This document shows positions 1 to 9,673 of a stretch of 44,576 bases of DNA, piece after piece. The notes beneath the pieces are model-generated. The model saw only the letters and a list, made by a program, of their open reading frames with translations. It did no database searches and was not told the origin of the DNA. How positions within the stretch are numbered: position 1 is the first letter of the stretch; each line of letters starts with the position of its first letter. The stretch is taken from positions 1 through 44,576 of the IMG/VR virus record IMGVR_UViG_3300048589_000333, one strand, 5' to 3'. Position numbers and translations under genes: made by a program. The DNA comes from a virus.

Positions 1-222
1 AAACGTCTGCGCCGCGGTGAACGTCTGCGCCGTCCCCAACAACGCCGCCGTCCCCGTCGCCGGAATGGTCAGCGAATATGTACCGGCTGCGGCGATTTTG
101 GCGATTGTGCCGTCATCCTTGCGCCAACAAAGGCTTCCGTCTGTGTCCACATAGATAGCGACCTTTCCAGCGCCGGGGGTGTCCGGTGCGCTGGATTGTT
201 CCGCCAAAACGATTTTACTCAT
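1..222 (-). CDS. Tail appendage protein, N-terminal part (runs off left end)
   Basis: The ATG at 222 opens 74 codons that reach base 1 without a stop. The product begins MSKIVLAEQSSAPDTPGAGK, followed by a Val-Asp-Thr-Asp-Gly segment, then two short repeats ending AQTF, a composition common at the N-terminus of phage fibre and appendage proteins. A Shine-Dalgarno (TAGGAGAA) precedes the ATG. It follows the 69-aa gene in the same leftward tail operon. The gene entering at the right end of the window (44060-44575) supplies a fitting C-terminal part, giving about 246 aa if the molecule is circular. Function in host recognition is inferred from position and style only. Confidence 0.75.
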   Translation of the reverse strand, partial: MSKIVLAEQSSAPDTPGAGKVAIYVDTDGSLCWRKDDGTIAKIAAAGTYSLTIPATGTAALLGTAQTFTAAQTF

Positions 223-234
223 GTTGTTGTTCTC

Positions 235-444
235 CTATCCTATCAAAAGCAAAACTGCATTGTCGCTGACATTCAATTGGTAGCCGTTGGCTACCTCGAT
301 GTACTCCAGAATCATCGTTGTGCCGGAAGGAACCGACGTGCTCACCTGGATCAACGAACGCAACCGGTAATCAGCCGCTTCCAGAACGGCGATTCGTTCG
401 GCAAGTTTCAGAACCTTGTCAGTGAGCAAATAGAGTTCAGTCAC
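235..444 (-). CDS. Small tail-operon protein, 69 aa
   Basis: I chose the GTG at 444, which overlaps the stop of the upstream hub gene (GTGACTGA) and has a GAGG about 9 nt upstream. The N-terminal half (TELYLLTDKVLKLAERIAVLEA) is a leucine-rich helix that could form a short trimeric coiled coil. The C-terminal half is beta-rich with many Val and Ile. That layout (helix then beta) suits a fibre-attachment or baseplate accessory protein, but no family is recognised. It lies between the Gp37-like hub gene and the partial appendage gene, so a structural or fibre-assembly role is likely. Confidence 0.65.
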   Translation of the reverse strand: MTELYLLTDKVLKLAERIAVLEAADYRLRSLIQVSTSVPSGTTMILEYIEVANGYQLNVSDNAVLLLIG

Positions 445-1486
445 GGCACACAACCTCAATTGTTTCCTGTCCGTTGCTGTCCACGGTGACGCCCACTTCA
501 CGGATCTGTGTGAGCCTTGTCACACCTGCAAAGGACACCGTAATCCAGTCGAGAAACGCATAGTGCACGGCATAGGCGCAGGTAGGCGTCTGAATGATCT
601 GGAAGGAGAGTTGATCCACCACCTGCCCGGCAAGCGCCGCCTGCCCTGCGGCCGATAGTCCATCTTCCGTCGTGTTCGGTGCGTGCATGTGCAATTCGGC
701 GTCAAGGTAATCGGCAATGTCGCCGAGTTGCACATTCTGAAAAACGCCATCCGCATTGCCGGTAATGGCAATCGTCTTGGTGTCCAACCAATTGCGAGTC
801 AGCACAGGCAGGGTCACATTGCCAAAGTTCGGCGCGAAGACCAGGTCGTCAACCTCGTTTGGTGCACGCCATCCGAATTCGTACAACGCCGCGGCTTCTT
901 TGGTCATCACAAAGTCGCCGCCTCCGATGTCCGCAACCCGCTGGATTGCCGTCAAAGAGTTCTGCAAACTGCATTCAAAGTCGAGCGTTTCACCTCGACT
1001 AGCATCCGCCTCAACCTGCACGCCGCCAATCTGCACGTTGCGCAGCCGCCCATCTGCCACGGTGCCAGCCGACGTAGCGTTGTACTTGACGATATTCTTG
1101 ATGATCGTTTCGGCTTTCTGCTGAACAAACGCCGCCCGATTGTTGGTATTCTTCGCATAGGCAACAATCGAGCGTTGCACCAGGTGAAGCAATCCAGGAC
1201 AGCGCACCGTGAGCCAATGCTTACCATCTTGATCAAGGCCTTGTTGCTGCCAACGATAGAGGCCGGAAAACTCGACATACCACGGTAGGTTTTCCGTGCG
1301 TCGCCACACCTCGACAAGTCCATCAATCTCCAGTTCATTGACTGCGGCGTGCGTGGGATTGATGGCAAATTCCAGCATACCCGGCGCGTTCCGTTGGTGA
1401 CGATAGGCCAAGCGCAGGAAGTCCACGACTACCGCTTTGAGCGTGCCTGTTCGATTATAGATGCGAAGTTGGTATTCTGTGCTCAT
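437..1486 (-). CDS. Siphovirus Gp37-like minor tail / baseplate hub protein
   Basis: This is a 349-aa protein starting MSTEYQLRIYNRTGTLKAVV; the ATG at 1486 overlaps the fibre stop by ATGA, which fixes the start against a longer open frame. The N-terminal strand pattern (Y-x-L-x-I-Y, then V-V-x-D-F, then F-x-x-N-P-T, then V-E-V-W-R-R) and the long mid-region match my memory of the siphovirus ReqiPepy6 Gp37-like family found after distal tail proteins. The role would be in the tail-tip hub or fibre-attachment complex. Assignment rests on pattern recognition and position, not on a search. Confidence 0.7.
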   Translation of the reverse strand: MSTEYQLRIYNRTGTLKAVVVDFLRLAYRHQRNAPGMLEFAINPTHAAVNELEIDGLVEVWRRTENLPWYVEFSGLYRWQQQGLDQDGKHWLTVRCPGLLHLVQRSIVAYAKNTNNRAAFVQQKAETIIKNIVKYNATSAGTVADGRLRNVQIGGVQVEADASRGETLDFECSLQNSLTAIQRVADIGGGDFVMTKEAAALYEFGWRAPNEVDDLVFAPNFGNVTLPVLTRNWLDTKTIAITGNADGVFQNVQLGDIADYLDAELHMHAPNTTEDGLSAAGQAALAGQVVDQLSFQIIQTPTCAYAVHYAFLDWITVSFAGVTRLTQIREVGVTVDSNGQETIEVVCRD

Positions 1487-4161
1487 ACGTAAGCCATTGA
1501 AAAGCGCATGGTATATGCCTCGGTCAACGTGATATTGGTTGGAAAGCCGGGTGTCATATACAGTTGCCCGTAATAGCCATCGTTCACTAGTTTGATAGTC
1601 ATTTCGTAGCGTTCCCCGGTGCTTTCTCGCTTGAGGATGCCACCACCGTAAACAGTACCTACAATCGGCATGTCCGCTGCCTCCAAGGACAGCATGGGGA
1701 TGGTATGCCATCTCCATTGATCAGGCGCGTAGGCAAAAGTCACCGAAAGATCAACGTTGAAAACCTTTACATTTTGCGATTTCTGCAAGGTAATTTGAGT
1801 TGCAAGAACCGTTCCATTCACATAGCTTGCATAATATGCTGTTGACGTTGCGTCATGGTCATGCGATGGCACCACATACAAGTCATTGTGATTGTGCGCT
1901 TCCGGTGAATAGACTCCGGTATGATTGTGTGATGGTGTTGCATAGCCGCTATGCGTGTGACTGGTAGGCGAGTACACACCGTCATGGTTGTGACTGGTCG
2001 CGGCGTACACACTGTCATGGTTGTGCGCAACCAACGCAAAAGCAGTGGAGTCGGAACCGTCGAGCAGGTCAGCATCAAACCCACTGAACGAGCCGTTGAG
2101 CGTGCTGAGGATTTCCACCACCTGCGCCGCGGTCAGGTCAACCGGCAATCCTGTCCCGGTATTGTGCGCCCGGCCCTTGACCGTCGCCTGCGTCATGTTG
2201 GCAAGCTTGGCGTTTGTCACCGCGTCATTGTCGATGGTTGTCGAGGTGTGCGTGTGCGAGACCGGCGAATAGGCGCTATGCGTGTGCGCTATGGCCGAAT
2301 ATCCGTAATGTGTGTGATTCAGCGCAGAATAGGCGTAATGCGTGTGCTCTACAGCAGAATAGCCGCTATGCGTGTGTCCGACAATGGCGTAGGTGCTATG
2401 CGTATGCGCTATGGCCGAATAGCCGCTATGCGTATGACTAACCAGTGACAAGCCGGATGCGTGCAACGTGTCAAGCGTGTCAGCATCCAAATGCACTGCG
2501 CGTCCATCCTGCAAGAGCAAACTTCCCGTGCTTGCCACCTCGACCGCAACACCGTTGCCAACTTCAATCCACTCCGTTAGATATTCGCTGCTGATCGTCG
2601 TGTTGCCGGTGAAGATGCGCGCAGGCACAACCGATTGCAGCATTGCCACAAGTTGAGCCGCCGTCAAGTCAGCCGGTGCGCCGCTTCCTGCACTGATAGC
2701 ACGGCCCTTGACCGTCGCCTCCGCCATCTCGCTGAGCTTGGCGTTTGTCACTGCGTCATCAACGATTGTGCTTGTGCCGTGCGTATGGCTTGCCAGTGCA
2801 TAGCCGGTGTGCGTGTGAGCCTCAGCCGAATAGGTTCCGTCGTGGTTATGCGCCACTGCCGCATATTCGGTGTGCGTGTGCGAAGTAGGCGAGTAGACGC
2901 CCGCATGGTTGTGACTGGTCAGTGCATAGCCGGTGTGCGTGTGCACTTCTGGCGAGTAGGTTTCGTCGTGGTCATGCGATGGCGTTGCATAGCCGGTATG
3001 CGTGTGCACGGTTGCCGCATAGGTTTCGTCGTGGTCATGCGATGGCGCCGCATAGCCGGTGTGCGTGTGCGAAGTGGCGGCGTACACACTGTCATGGTTG
3101 TGGCTGAGCGCCGCATAGCCGGTGTGCGTATGTGCGCTTGCGGCGTAGGTGCTTCCGTGACTGTGTGAAAATGTTGCATAGCCATCATGCACATGGCTGA
3201 GCGCCGCATAGCCGGTGTGCGTGTGCGCGCTTGCGGCGTACTCGCTATGCGTGTGTGCAGTCGGTGAGTACACACCGTCATGGTTGTGCGAAGTGAGCGA
3301 ATAGACGCCCGCATGATTGTGACTGACAATGGCGTAGCCGCTACCTTGCACGCCGTCGAGCGTGTCAGCGTCCAACCCGCTGCCGGTTCCATCGGCTGTG
3401 GCCACAATCGCCACAAGTTGAGCCGCCGTCAAATCAACCGGATCGCCGGTTCCGCTGCCTGTCGCCCGGCCCTTAACCGTCGCCTCCGTCATGTCTGCAA
3501 GCTTGGCATTGGTTGCGGCGTTGTCGGCAAGTGTGTCGGTAGTCGCCGCGTTTGTCGCCACCATTGCCGAGGTGACGCCGCCCGATGCAACCATCGACAA
3601 GATGTTCCGTTCGTCGGTTGCCAGTGCAACATCTTCCAGGACAAGTTGAGCGCCGTTGTTCACTTCGAGGAAAACGCCGTTGCCGACTTCGACTGAACGC
3701 ACGAACAGGAGCGCCGTCACCGTCAGATTGGCAGACAGCACGCGGTCAACGCTCGCGCCAACAATGGCGAGCGGTATTTCGTAGGTTCCGCCGCGCTGCC
3801 GCGTCAAGGTCGGCGGCGTCAATGATCCTTCGGTGCCTGCCTTGCGCACGGCGCGCACTGTCTGTGCGTTCCAGTTGGCGCGCAACACAACACGGTCAAT
3901 GCGGTTCTGTGCCGTTGCCGCCGCAATCGCTATTGCTACGTTGGCATCGTTGGTGTATGGAATGCCTGCCACAAGCGCCGCGCCTGCCGCAACTGTGGCC
4001 GTTCCGCTTGCCAACGTGACCGGCAAATCAGCGGAACGAGCAACGCCGTCACCGCCAAAGGACAGCGCGCGGAACAATGACCAGATGCGTTCTGGCGTGT
4101 AGCCTGATAGCGCACCGTCGCCACTGCCTGTAGTAGTCCAAAACAAGGATGTCTGTGTCAT
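1483..4161 (-). CDS. His-rich repetitive tail fibre, paralogue B (892 aa)
   Basis: The 892-aa protein starts MTQTSLFWTTTGSGDGALSG, very like the upstream 813-aa protein, so the two are paralogues. Residues 1 to about 190 form a conserved attachment region. After that come three blocks of roughly 10-residue repeats of the type HTHxxY / HNHDGVYS; my hand count gives about 31 HxH motifs. The blocks are separated by a linker containing TNAKLADM, VKGRA and LDADTLDG. In T4 gp37, HxH motifs bind iron inside a trimeric fibre needle, so a metal-loaded fibre is plausible. The last 120 residues lack repeats and may be the receptor-binding tip. The ATG overlaps the upstream stop (ATGA). Confidence 0.85.
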   Translation of the reverse strand: MTQTSLFWTTTGSGDGALSGYTPERIWSLFRALSFGGDGVARSADLPVTLASGTATVAAGAALVAGIPYTNDANVAIAIAAATAQNRIDRVVLRANWNAQTVRAVRKAGTEGSLTPPTLTRQRGGTYEIPLAIVGASVDRVLSANLTVTALLFVRSVEVGNGVFLEVNNGAQLVLEDVALATDERNILSMVASGGVTSAMVATNAATTDTLADNAATNAKLADMTEATVKGRATGSGTGDPVDLTAAQLVAIVATADGTGSGLDADTLDGVQGSGYAIVSHNHAGVYSLTSHNHDGVYSPTAHTHSEYAASAHTHTGYAALSHVHDGYATFSHSHGSTYAASAHTHTGYAALSHNHDSVYAATSHTHTGYAAPSHDHDETYAATVHTHTGYATPSHDHDETYSPEVHTHTGYALTSHNHAGVYSPTSHTHTEYAAVAHNHDGTYSAEAHTHTGYALASHTHGTSTIVDDAVTNAKLSEMAEATVKGRAISAGSGAPADLTAAQLVAMLQSVVPARIFTGNTTISSEYLTEWIEVGNGVAVEVASTGSLLLQDGRAVHLDADTLDTLHASGLSLVSHTHSGYSAIAHTHSTYAIVGHTHSGYSAVEHTHYAYSALNHTHYGYSAIAHTHSAYSPVSHTHTSTTIDNDAVTNAKLANMTQATVKGRAHNTGTGLPVDLTAAQVVEILSTLNGSFSGFDADLLDGSDSTAFALVAHNHDSVYAATSHNHDGVYSPTSHTHSGYATPSHNHTGVYSPEAHNHNDLYVVPSHDHDATSTAYYASYVNGTVLATQITLQKSQNVKVFNVDLSVTFAYAPDQWRWHTIPMLSLEAADMPIVGTVYGGGILKRESTGERYEMTIKLVNDGYYGQLYMTPGFPTNITLTEAYTMRFSMAYV

Positions 4162-6599
4162 GAGATATACGTAATCGAAAATTGATACGTTACGCTTTGC
4201 GCTGGATTTGTAATACTCAACGTGAGACTATTCCACGCATTTGCAAAAGCGGTGATCTGCCGCAAATGGCCGTCACTCTGCGCAATTGCAACACCGTAGA
4301 TTGTCACCGCCGGTTTTGGCAATGTCGCCGAGTTCGTGACTTGAATCAATGTGCGGTCTCCCGTCCGCAGGTTGGAACGTGATGCAGTGCCGGAAACCGT
4401 GACAACACTCAGATTCTTTCTTGCTGACGCCGATCCTGTCCAGGGGTCTTCGGAGGTGCTCACCACGGACAAGGAAACCGCCGCTTCCGCCGCGTGCGTG
4501 TGGCTTGCCGTTGCATAATCGCCGTCATGGTTGTGCGCTACCAGTGCATAGCCGCTATGTGTGTGACTGGTTGCGGCGTAGGTGCTGTCATGGTTGTGCG
4601 CTACTGCGGCGTATGCGCTATGCGTGTGACTGATTGCGGCGTAGGTGCTATGCGTGTGACTTGCCAACGAAAAGCCAGATGCGTGCACACCGTCAAGCGT
4701 GTCAGCGTCCAACCCGCTGCCGGTTCCATCGGCAAGCTTTACGATGTCCCTCAATTGACTCGCAGACAAATCGGACGGATCGCCAGTTCCGGCGCTTGCC
4801 GCTCTGCCTTTGACGCGCGCCTCAGCCATGTCGGCAAGCTTGGCGTTCGTAATGGCGTCGTCAACAATATCGCCTGTGCCGTGCGTGTGTGAAGTCGGCG
4901 CGTACACCCCGTCATGATTGTGACTGGTTGCGGCGTACACACTGTCATGGTTGTGCGTCGTTGCGGCGTATGTGGCGTCATGGTCATGCGTCGTTGCGGC
5001 GTATTCGCTATGTGTGTGCGTCGTCGGTGAATACACACCGTCATGGTTGTGACTGGTCGCGGCGTAGGTGCCGTCATGGTTGTGCGACGATACTGCGAAT
5101 TCGCTTGCATGTTTGCCGTCGAGCGTGTCAGCGTCCAACCCGCTGCCCGATCCATCGCCTGTGGTAGCGATTGTCACCAACTGAGATGCCGTCAGGTCAA
5201 CCGGATCACCGCTGCCCGCACCCGCTGCGCGTCCCTTTACGCGCGCCTCGGACATGTTCGCAAGCTTGGCGTTCGTAATGGCGCTATTGTCAATGCCGCT
5301 TGTGCCGTGCGTGTGCGTCGTTGTTGCGTAGGTGCCGTCATGGTTATGACTGGTTGCGGCGTAGCCGCTATGCGTGTGACTGGTAGGCGAGTACACACCG
5401 TCATGGTTGTGCGTCACCGCGGCGTATTCGCTATGCGTGTGCACAGTAGGCGAGTACACCCCGTCATGTGTATGACTGAGCGCCGCATAGCCGCTATGCG
5501 TGTGCGAAGTAGGCGAATATGTCCCGTCATGGTTGTGACTGATTGCCGCATAACTGCTATGCGTGTGCAGGGTAGGCGAGTACACACCGTCATGATTGTG
5601 ACTGAGCGCCGCATAGCCGCTATGCGTGTGACTGGTTGCTGCGTAAGTGCTGTCATGGTTGTGGCCCGCTGCCGCATATTCGCTATGCGTGTGCACGGTT
5701 GCGGCGTAGGTGTTGTCGTGGTCGTGGTCGTCTGCCGCGTAGGTGCTGTCGTGGTTATGCGCCGCCATTGCATAGACGCCAGTGTGCAGATGGTCAATGG
5801 CGGCGTAGGTGCTATGCGTATGACTGATTGCGGCGTACTCGCTATGCGTATGCGCTACCAGTGCATAGCCGCTACCCTGCACGCCGTCGAGCGTGTCAGC
5901 GTCCAACCCGCTGCCGGTTCCATCGGCTGTGGCCACAATCGCCACAAGTTGAGCCGCCGTCAAGTCAGCCGGATCGCCGGTTCCGCTGCCTACCGCACGT
6001 CCCTTGACGGTCGTCTGCGTCATATCGGCAAGTTTGGCATTGGTTGCGGCGTTGTCGCTGATCTTCGCCGTCGTAATGGCACTGCTTGCCAACTGCGTTG
6101 TACCCACACCTGCCGGTGCAACCATCTGCAAGAACTCGCGTTCGTCGGTCAACGTGATGGAGCCGCCCGGTGTAATGCTCACCCTCGCAAGTGGAATGTC
6201 CCACGAACTCCCTGCCGATTGAACCAAGTTCGGCGGTTCTGACGCACCCTCCGTGCCTGCAATGCGCACAATGCGCACCGTCTGCGCCGCCCAGGTTGCA
6301 CGCAAGACAATTCTGTCAATGCGCACTTGCGTGACCGGCGTTGCAATCGCCACGGTGACAACAGCATCATTGAAAAATGGAATGCCGTACACCAACGCCG
6401 CGCCCGTCGCCACACTTACCGGCGACGTTGCACCGCTGACAGCAAGTTGGTTCGCATAGTTTGGAGCCACACCGCCAACGTTCGTCGTGTGGCCTGTGTA
6501 CAGGCTGCGCCACAAGGCGAACCATTGCGTAGCGGTGTATCCGCTTTCCACGCCGTCGCCAGTGTCGTTGGTTGTCCAAAAAAGTGATTGCTCTGTCAT
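4158..6599 (-). CDS. His-rich repetitive tail fibre, paralogue A (813 aa)
   Basis: The 813-aa protein starts MTEQSLFWTTNDTGDGVESG; the ATG overlaps the Dit stop by ATGA. Its N-terminal 180 residues resemble those of the 892-aa neighbour (an LFWTT start, then V-A-T-G-A-A-L-V-Y-G-I-P, then V-L-R-A-T-W). About 31 HxH motifs sit in three repeat blocks with alternating HTHSxYAA and HNHDGxYxxT units, separated by the shared TNAKLADM / LDADTLDG linker. The C-terminal 110 residues differ from the paralogue, as expected for a variable receptor-binding tip. It follows distal tail and tape measure genes, which supports a baseplate-attached fibre. Confidence 0.85.
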   Translation of the reverse strand: MTEQSLFWTTNDTGDGVESGYTATQWFALWRSLYTGHTTNVGGVAPNYANQLAVSGATSPVSVATGAALVYGIPFFNDAVVTVAIATPVTQVRIDRIVLRATWAAQTVRIVRIAGTEGASEPPNLVQSAGSSWDIPLARVSITPGGSITLTDEREFLQMVAPAGVGTTQLASSAITTAKISDNAATNAKLADMTQTTVKGRAVGSGTGDPADLTAAQLVAIVATADGTGSGLDADTLDGVQGSGYALVAHTHSEYAAISHTHSTYAAIDHLHTGVYAMAAHNHDSTYAADDHDHDNTYAATVHTHSEYAAAGHNHDSTYAATSHTHSGYAALSHNHDGVYSPTLHTHSSYAAISHNHDGTYSPTSHTHSGYAALSHTHDGVYSPTVHTHSEYAAVTHNHDGVYSPTSHTHSGYAATSHNHDGTYATTTHTHGTSGIDNSAITNAKLANMSEARVKGRAAGAGSGDPVDLTASQLVTIATTGDGSGSGLDADTLDGKHASEFAVSSHNHDGTYAATSHNHDGVYSPTTHTHSEYAATTHDHDATYAATTHNHDSVYAATSHNHDGVYAPTSHTHGTGDIVDDAITNAKLADMAEARVKGRAASAGTGDPSDLSASQLRDIVKLADGTGSGLDADTLDGVHASGFSLASHTHSTYAAISHTHSAYAAVAHNHDSTYAATSHTHSGYALVAHNHDGDYATASHTHAAEAAVSLSVVSTSEDPWTGSASARKNLSVVTVSGTASRSNLRTGDRTLIQVTNSATLPKPAVTIYGVAIAQSDGHLRQITAFANAWNSLTLSITNPAQSVTYQFSITYIS

Positions 6600-7498
6600 A
6601 GGCTTATATAGTTAATCGGAAAGTCCATCTTAAGACCGGTTGCGCCGGTTGCGCCGCTGCCAACCGTGAATCTGATTTCGTTCTCGCCGGGTGCCAAGCG
6701 AAAGGTCACCAAATCGCTTGTTGTCGATAGATCGGCTATGCGGTTCGCGCCAGTGTCGTCAATCACTGACTTGGTGTTGTACGCCAGGTCAATGTCGAGC
6801 CAGTCGCCCTCACTCAATGCGATGTTCGGAAAGGTAAGAATTGTGCCGTTGGTCAGATTCTCAATGCTGACTCCGGAAAATGGCCCGTACACCGTGATTC
6901 GTGGAAAGGTGTCCGCGGTTCCGTCGTAGGCAAGAGGCACGGCGTAGTCAATGCCGGAACTTTCTACGGTGATGGTTGGCACCTCGGTTGGCACCTGATA
7001 GCCTGCCGTCTGCCCGCTGCCGGTTCCGCCTACGTTCGGATCGTCCGCGCCCAAGATGTACCAATAGCCGGTGCCGCTTGTCCAGTACGGGAACGGCGCT
7101 TGCAGTTGTAGCACATAGCGTTGCAGTGAGCCGATCCTGTCGTTTGGCGTGTGTGGTGCATCTACCAGATTGATTGCATGTACGGCGATTTGCCGGGTTT
7201 GTGCGTCGTCACGCACGCCAACCAACGCCAAACTTTCGTCAGATGGCCGCACAATCGAAAACAGTGCATCTCTGGCGGCGTCTGCATCCGCTTTTGACGC
7301 TGAATTGCTCACCAGCGCCATTGTGATGAGCCGTGCATCCCATCGCACGCCTACGTCACGGTGTCCAACCTGGAACGGCCCTTTTTCCGTCAGGCGGCGT
7401 GTATTGCTGATCCCGATTCCATCCACGCTAATCACGTCGAATGGATTGCGGTCACTCAGTTGTAGCGTGTCACTGTCTCGAACCAAACTCCATTGCAT
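6596..7498 (-). CDS. Distal tail protein (Dit-like)
   Basis: This 300-aa protein follows the tape measure gene directly, the canonical position for Dit. It starts MQWSLVRDSDTLQLSD and has an early V-I-S-V-D-G-I-G segment, a central region with L-Q-R-Y-V-L-Q-L-Q-A-P-F-P-Y-W (typical of siphovirus tail proteins that close the belt domain), and a beta-sandwich-like C-terminal half ending NEIRFTVGSG then a short tail. Its role is a ring at the tail tip joining the tube to the hub and fibres. The start has GGAG 8 nt upstream, overlapping the end of the tape measure gene. Family call is from order plus this motif. Confidence 0.75.
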   Translation of the reverse strand: MQWSLVRDSDTLQLSDRNPFDVISVDGIGISNTRRLTEKGPFQVGHRDVGVRWDARLITMALVSNSASKADADAARDALFSIVRPSDESLALVGVRDDAQTRQIAVHAINLVDAPHTPNDRIGSLQRYVLQLQAPFPYWTSGTGYWYILGADDPNVGGTGSGQTAGYQVPTEVPTITVESSGIDYAVPLAYDGTADTFPRITVYGPFSGVSIENLTNGTILTFPNIALSEGDWLDIDLAYNTKSVIDDTGANRIADLSTTSDLVTFRLAPGENEIRFTVGSGATGATGLKMDFPINYISL

Positions 7499-7501
7499 CG
7501 C

Positions 7502-9673
7502 CTATGCTCCATACAACGCACTGGCCAAGCGCAACGCCGCCATTGCATCACCGCCGTTGTCCCCATTGCCGACAACCGACAGATTGTAATTGTTGTTGAC
7601 AATGTTCGATGTTTGATTGTTCGGTATGATGGTTCCGTTGCTGTCAGGAACGAACAACTCCATCCCCTGCTCGCCGACAAAATACGGCTTTCCGGCGTCA
7701 ACCGGACCACCCGCCGCTCTACCCTGAATTGCATCCCAAATGCCGCCCGGAATGCTGAGCGCCGTCCAAACGGTGTCGCCGAACGTGGCCGCAATTTGGC
7801 GTGCAATGTCGCCTGCATTGCCCCAATCCGCATCTCTCAGTGCACCGAACAAGTCGCCGAGCATTGCCACCATTTCAACGATGTTCGCTATCACGTGCAC
7901 CAACCCGGCAAGCGGCACACTCGCCACCGCAACAAGGTTCGTAAAGAACTCGCTCCAGCTTGACGCCGCCGCGCTGCCTTCTCCGCCCGAAAACCAACCG
8001 AAAATCTTGTTCAACGCATTGAGCAATCGTGTCAAGTCCTCGCTCATGTTGCCCGCGGCGTCCGCAACAATGTTGGCGATTTCCGGCCAAGCCATCGACC
8101 ACCCTTGACGAATGGTGCGCACCATGTCGGCAAATGCGCCTGTCCATCGTTCTGTCGCCGTGCCGATGCCATTGCCGTTTTCGTCGAGCCACGTGCGCAT
8201 GTTCTGCCACACTTCGCGCAGACCCGGCCATAGATAGATGTTCCATAGGTTCGTCGCCCAAGAGCCGAACAACTCGCCCCAACTCAGCAAAACTGCAACC
8301 CAATCCGACCAGTGAGAACGCACGTAGTTGATTGTCTCCATGATGACGCCGGAAATGATCTGCGTCACCTGTCCCCAAATGGCGCGCAGTTGCGTGAATT
8401 GTTCCGGCCCGCCACGCAACCAATTGAGTACTTCGCCAATCGCCTGAATGGTAACCTGCGCCCAACTGCTGACAAGCGGAGCCACCTGGTTGATCCACTG
8501 CGCAAGTTGCCCGAACCATGCAACGATGGCCGCACCATGCTGATCGGCAAAGGTGATTGCCCACGTCGCCAAATTGCGCAATACCGGCAAGAACTGATCG
8601 CCGATCTGCATCAACACACCGTCAATGATGCCTTGCAGAATCTCAAGAGCGCCGCTCAGCGTGTCCATTCTGGTTGCGGCCATTGCCTCGGCGTCAATGG
8701 CCGCCATGCTCGCCGCCAGTGCGTCGAATTGCTCAGAGCCAACCTCAGCCAAGCCAACCGCCGCGCGCATGGCATCCGTGCCGAAGATGGTGCTCAGTGC
8801 GGCGTTCTTCTGTTCCTCGGTGAGATTGCCCAACGCACCTTGCAACAATCCGGCAATCTCTGCCATGCTGCGCATTGAGCCGTCAGCGTTGAAGAACTGA
8901 TTCGCGCCTTCCGCCGTCATCAAGCCGAGGTCTTTCATTGCGGCTTCGGCGTCTTTGCTTGTCGGTATCAGCCGTTGGATCATCACCTTGAACGATGTTC
9001 CGGCGTCGCTACCACTCGCAAAGTACGGAGAAATTGCCGCTATCGTCGTGTTGAAGTCGGCAAAGGTGACGCCCGCCGCCGCTGCCACACCACCACCCTG
9101 CGCCAACGCCAACCGGTAATCATCAATGGCAAATTTCGAGGATGTCGTCACGGAGGTGATGCCATTCACCGCGGTTGACATGTCCGCTGCCTGAATGTTG
9201 AAGAGCGCCATCACGTCAGTTGCGATGTCTGCCGCTACCGCAAAGTCGGCATTCGTGGCATTGGCAAGCAAGACGGTTGAATGCGCAGCGCCGTCGAGGA
9301 TCTCCGTCATGCTCAGGCCATTTCTGGCTAGCATCTGGATAGCGTCCGCTGCTTCGTTGGCGCTGACTTTGAGGTTTGGGTCAACGCCAAGTTGTGAAAT
9401 GAGTTCTTTGAGCGGAGCCGCTTCAGCCGCAGTGATGTTCATGACGCTGGCAATGTCGGCGAGCTGCTGCTCCATGTCCATTGCTTTGTTGACGCCAACG
9501 CCGATGGCCGTAGTAATGCCAGCCACCGCCGCCACTGCCGCCGCGCCCGCAGCCATGACCGCACTTTGTGCAATGCCTGCCAAGCCGTTGAGTTTACCGC
9601 CAACGCCGTCGATGATGTGTGACGCTTCATCCTTGGCGCGTAGCAGAATCATTACCTGTTCAGTGGCGGCCAT
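7502..9673 (-). CDS. Tail tape measure protein
   Basis: The 723-aa protein has the features of TP901-type tape measure proteins: a start rich in helix (MAATEQVMILLRAKDEASH), an Ala/Gly-rich hydrophobic segment at about 40-65, an amphipathic region with A-N-E-A-A-D-A-I-Q-M-L-A-R-N-G-L, a segment D-A-G-T-S-F-K-V-M-I-Q-R-L, and a C-terminal third with several hydrophobic stretches. By the usual rule of about 0.15 nm per residue the tail would be near 105-110 nm. The C-terminal end (around 630-723) contains a G-x-x-G-M-E-L-F-V-P motif often seen at the end of tape measure proteins. It starts 14 nt before the end of the frameshift extension of the tail chaperone. Confidence 0.92.
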   Translation of the reverse strand: MAATEQVMILLRAKDEASHIIDGVGGKLNGLAGIAQSAVMAAGAAAVAAVAGITTAIGVGVNKAMDMEQQLADIASVMNITAAEAAPLKELISQLGVDPNLKVSANEAADAIQMLARNGLSMTEILDGAAHSTVLLANATNADFAVAADIATDVMALFNIQAADMSTAVNGITSVTTSSKFAIDDYRLALAQGGGVAAAAGVTFADFNTTIAAISPYFASGSDAGTSFKVMIQRLIPTSKDAEAAMKDLGLMTAEGANQFFNADGSMRSMAEIAGLLQGALGNLTEEQKNAALSTIFGTDAMRAAVGLAEVGSEQFDALAASMAAIDAEAMAATRMDTLSGALEILQGIIDGVLMQIGDQFLPVLRNLATWAITFADQHGAAIVAWFGQLAQWINQVAPLVSSWAQVTIQAIGEVLNWLRGGPEQFTQLRAIWGQVTQIISGVIMETINYVRSHWSDWVAVLLSWGELFGSWATNLWNIYLWPGLREVWQNMRTWLDENGNGIGTATERWTGAFADMVRTIRQGWSMAWPEIANIVADAAGNMSEDLTRLLNALNKIFGWFSGGEGSAAASSWSEFFTNLVAVASVPLAGLVHVIANIVEMVAMLGDLFGALRDADWGNAGDIARQIAATFGDTVWTALSIPGGIWDAIQGRAAGGPVDAGKPYFVGEQGMELFVPDSNGTIIPNNQTSNIVNNNYNLSVVGNGDNGGDAMAALRLASALYGA

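Noticed and set aside
1800-5900. CRISPR-like regular repeats
   Set aside because: The periodic DNA codes for in-frame His-rich protein repeats; units are not separated by unique spacers.
1951-6242. Long plus-strand open frames antisense to the fibre genes (for example 5043-6242)
   Set aside because: They mirror the HxH repeat coding on the other strand, have biased Arg/Val/Cys composition and no ribosome-binding sites.
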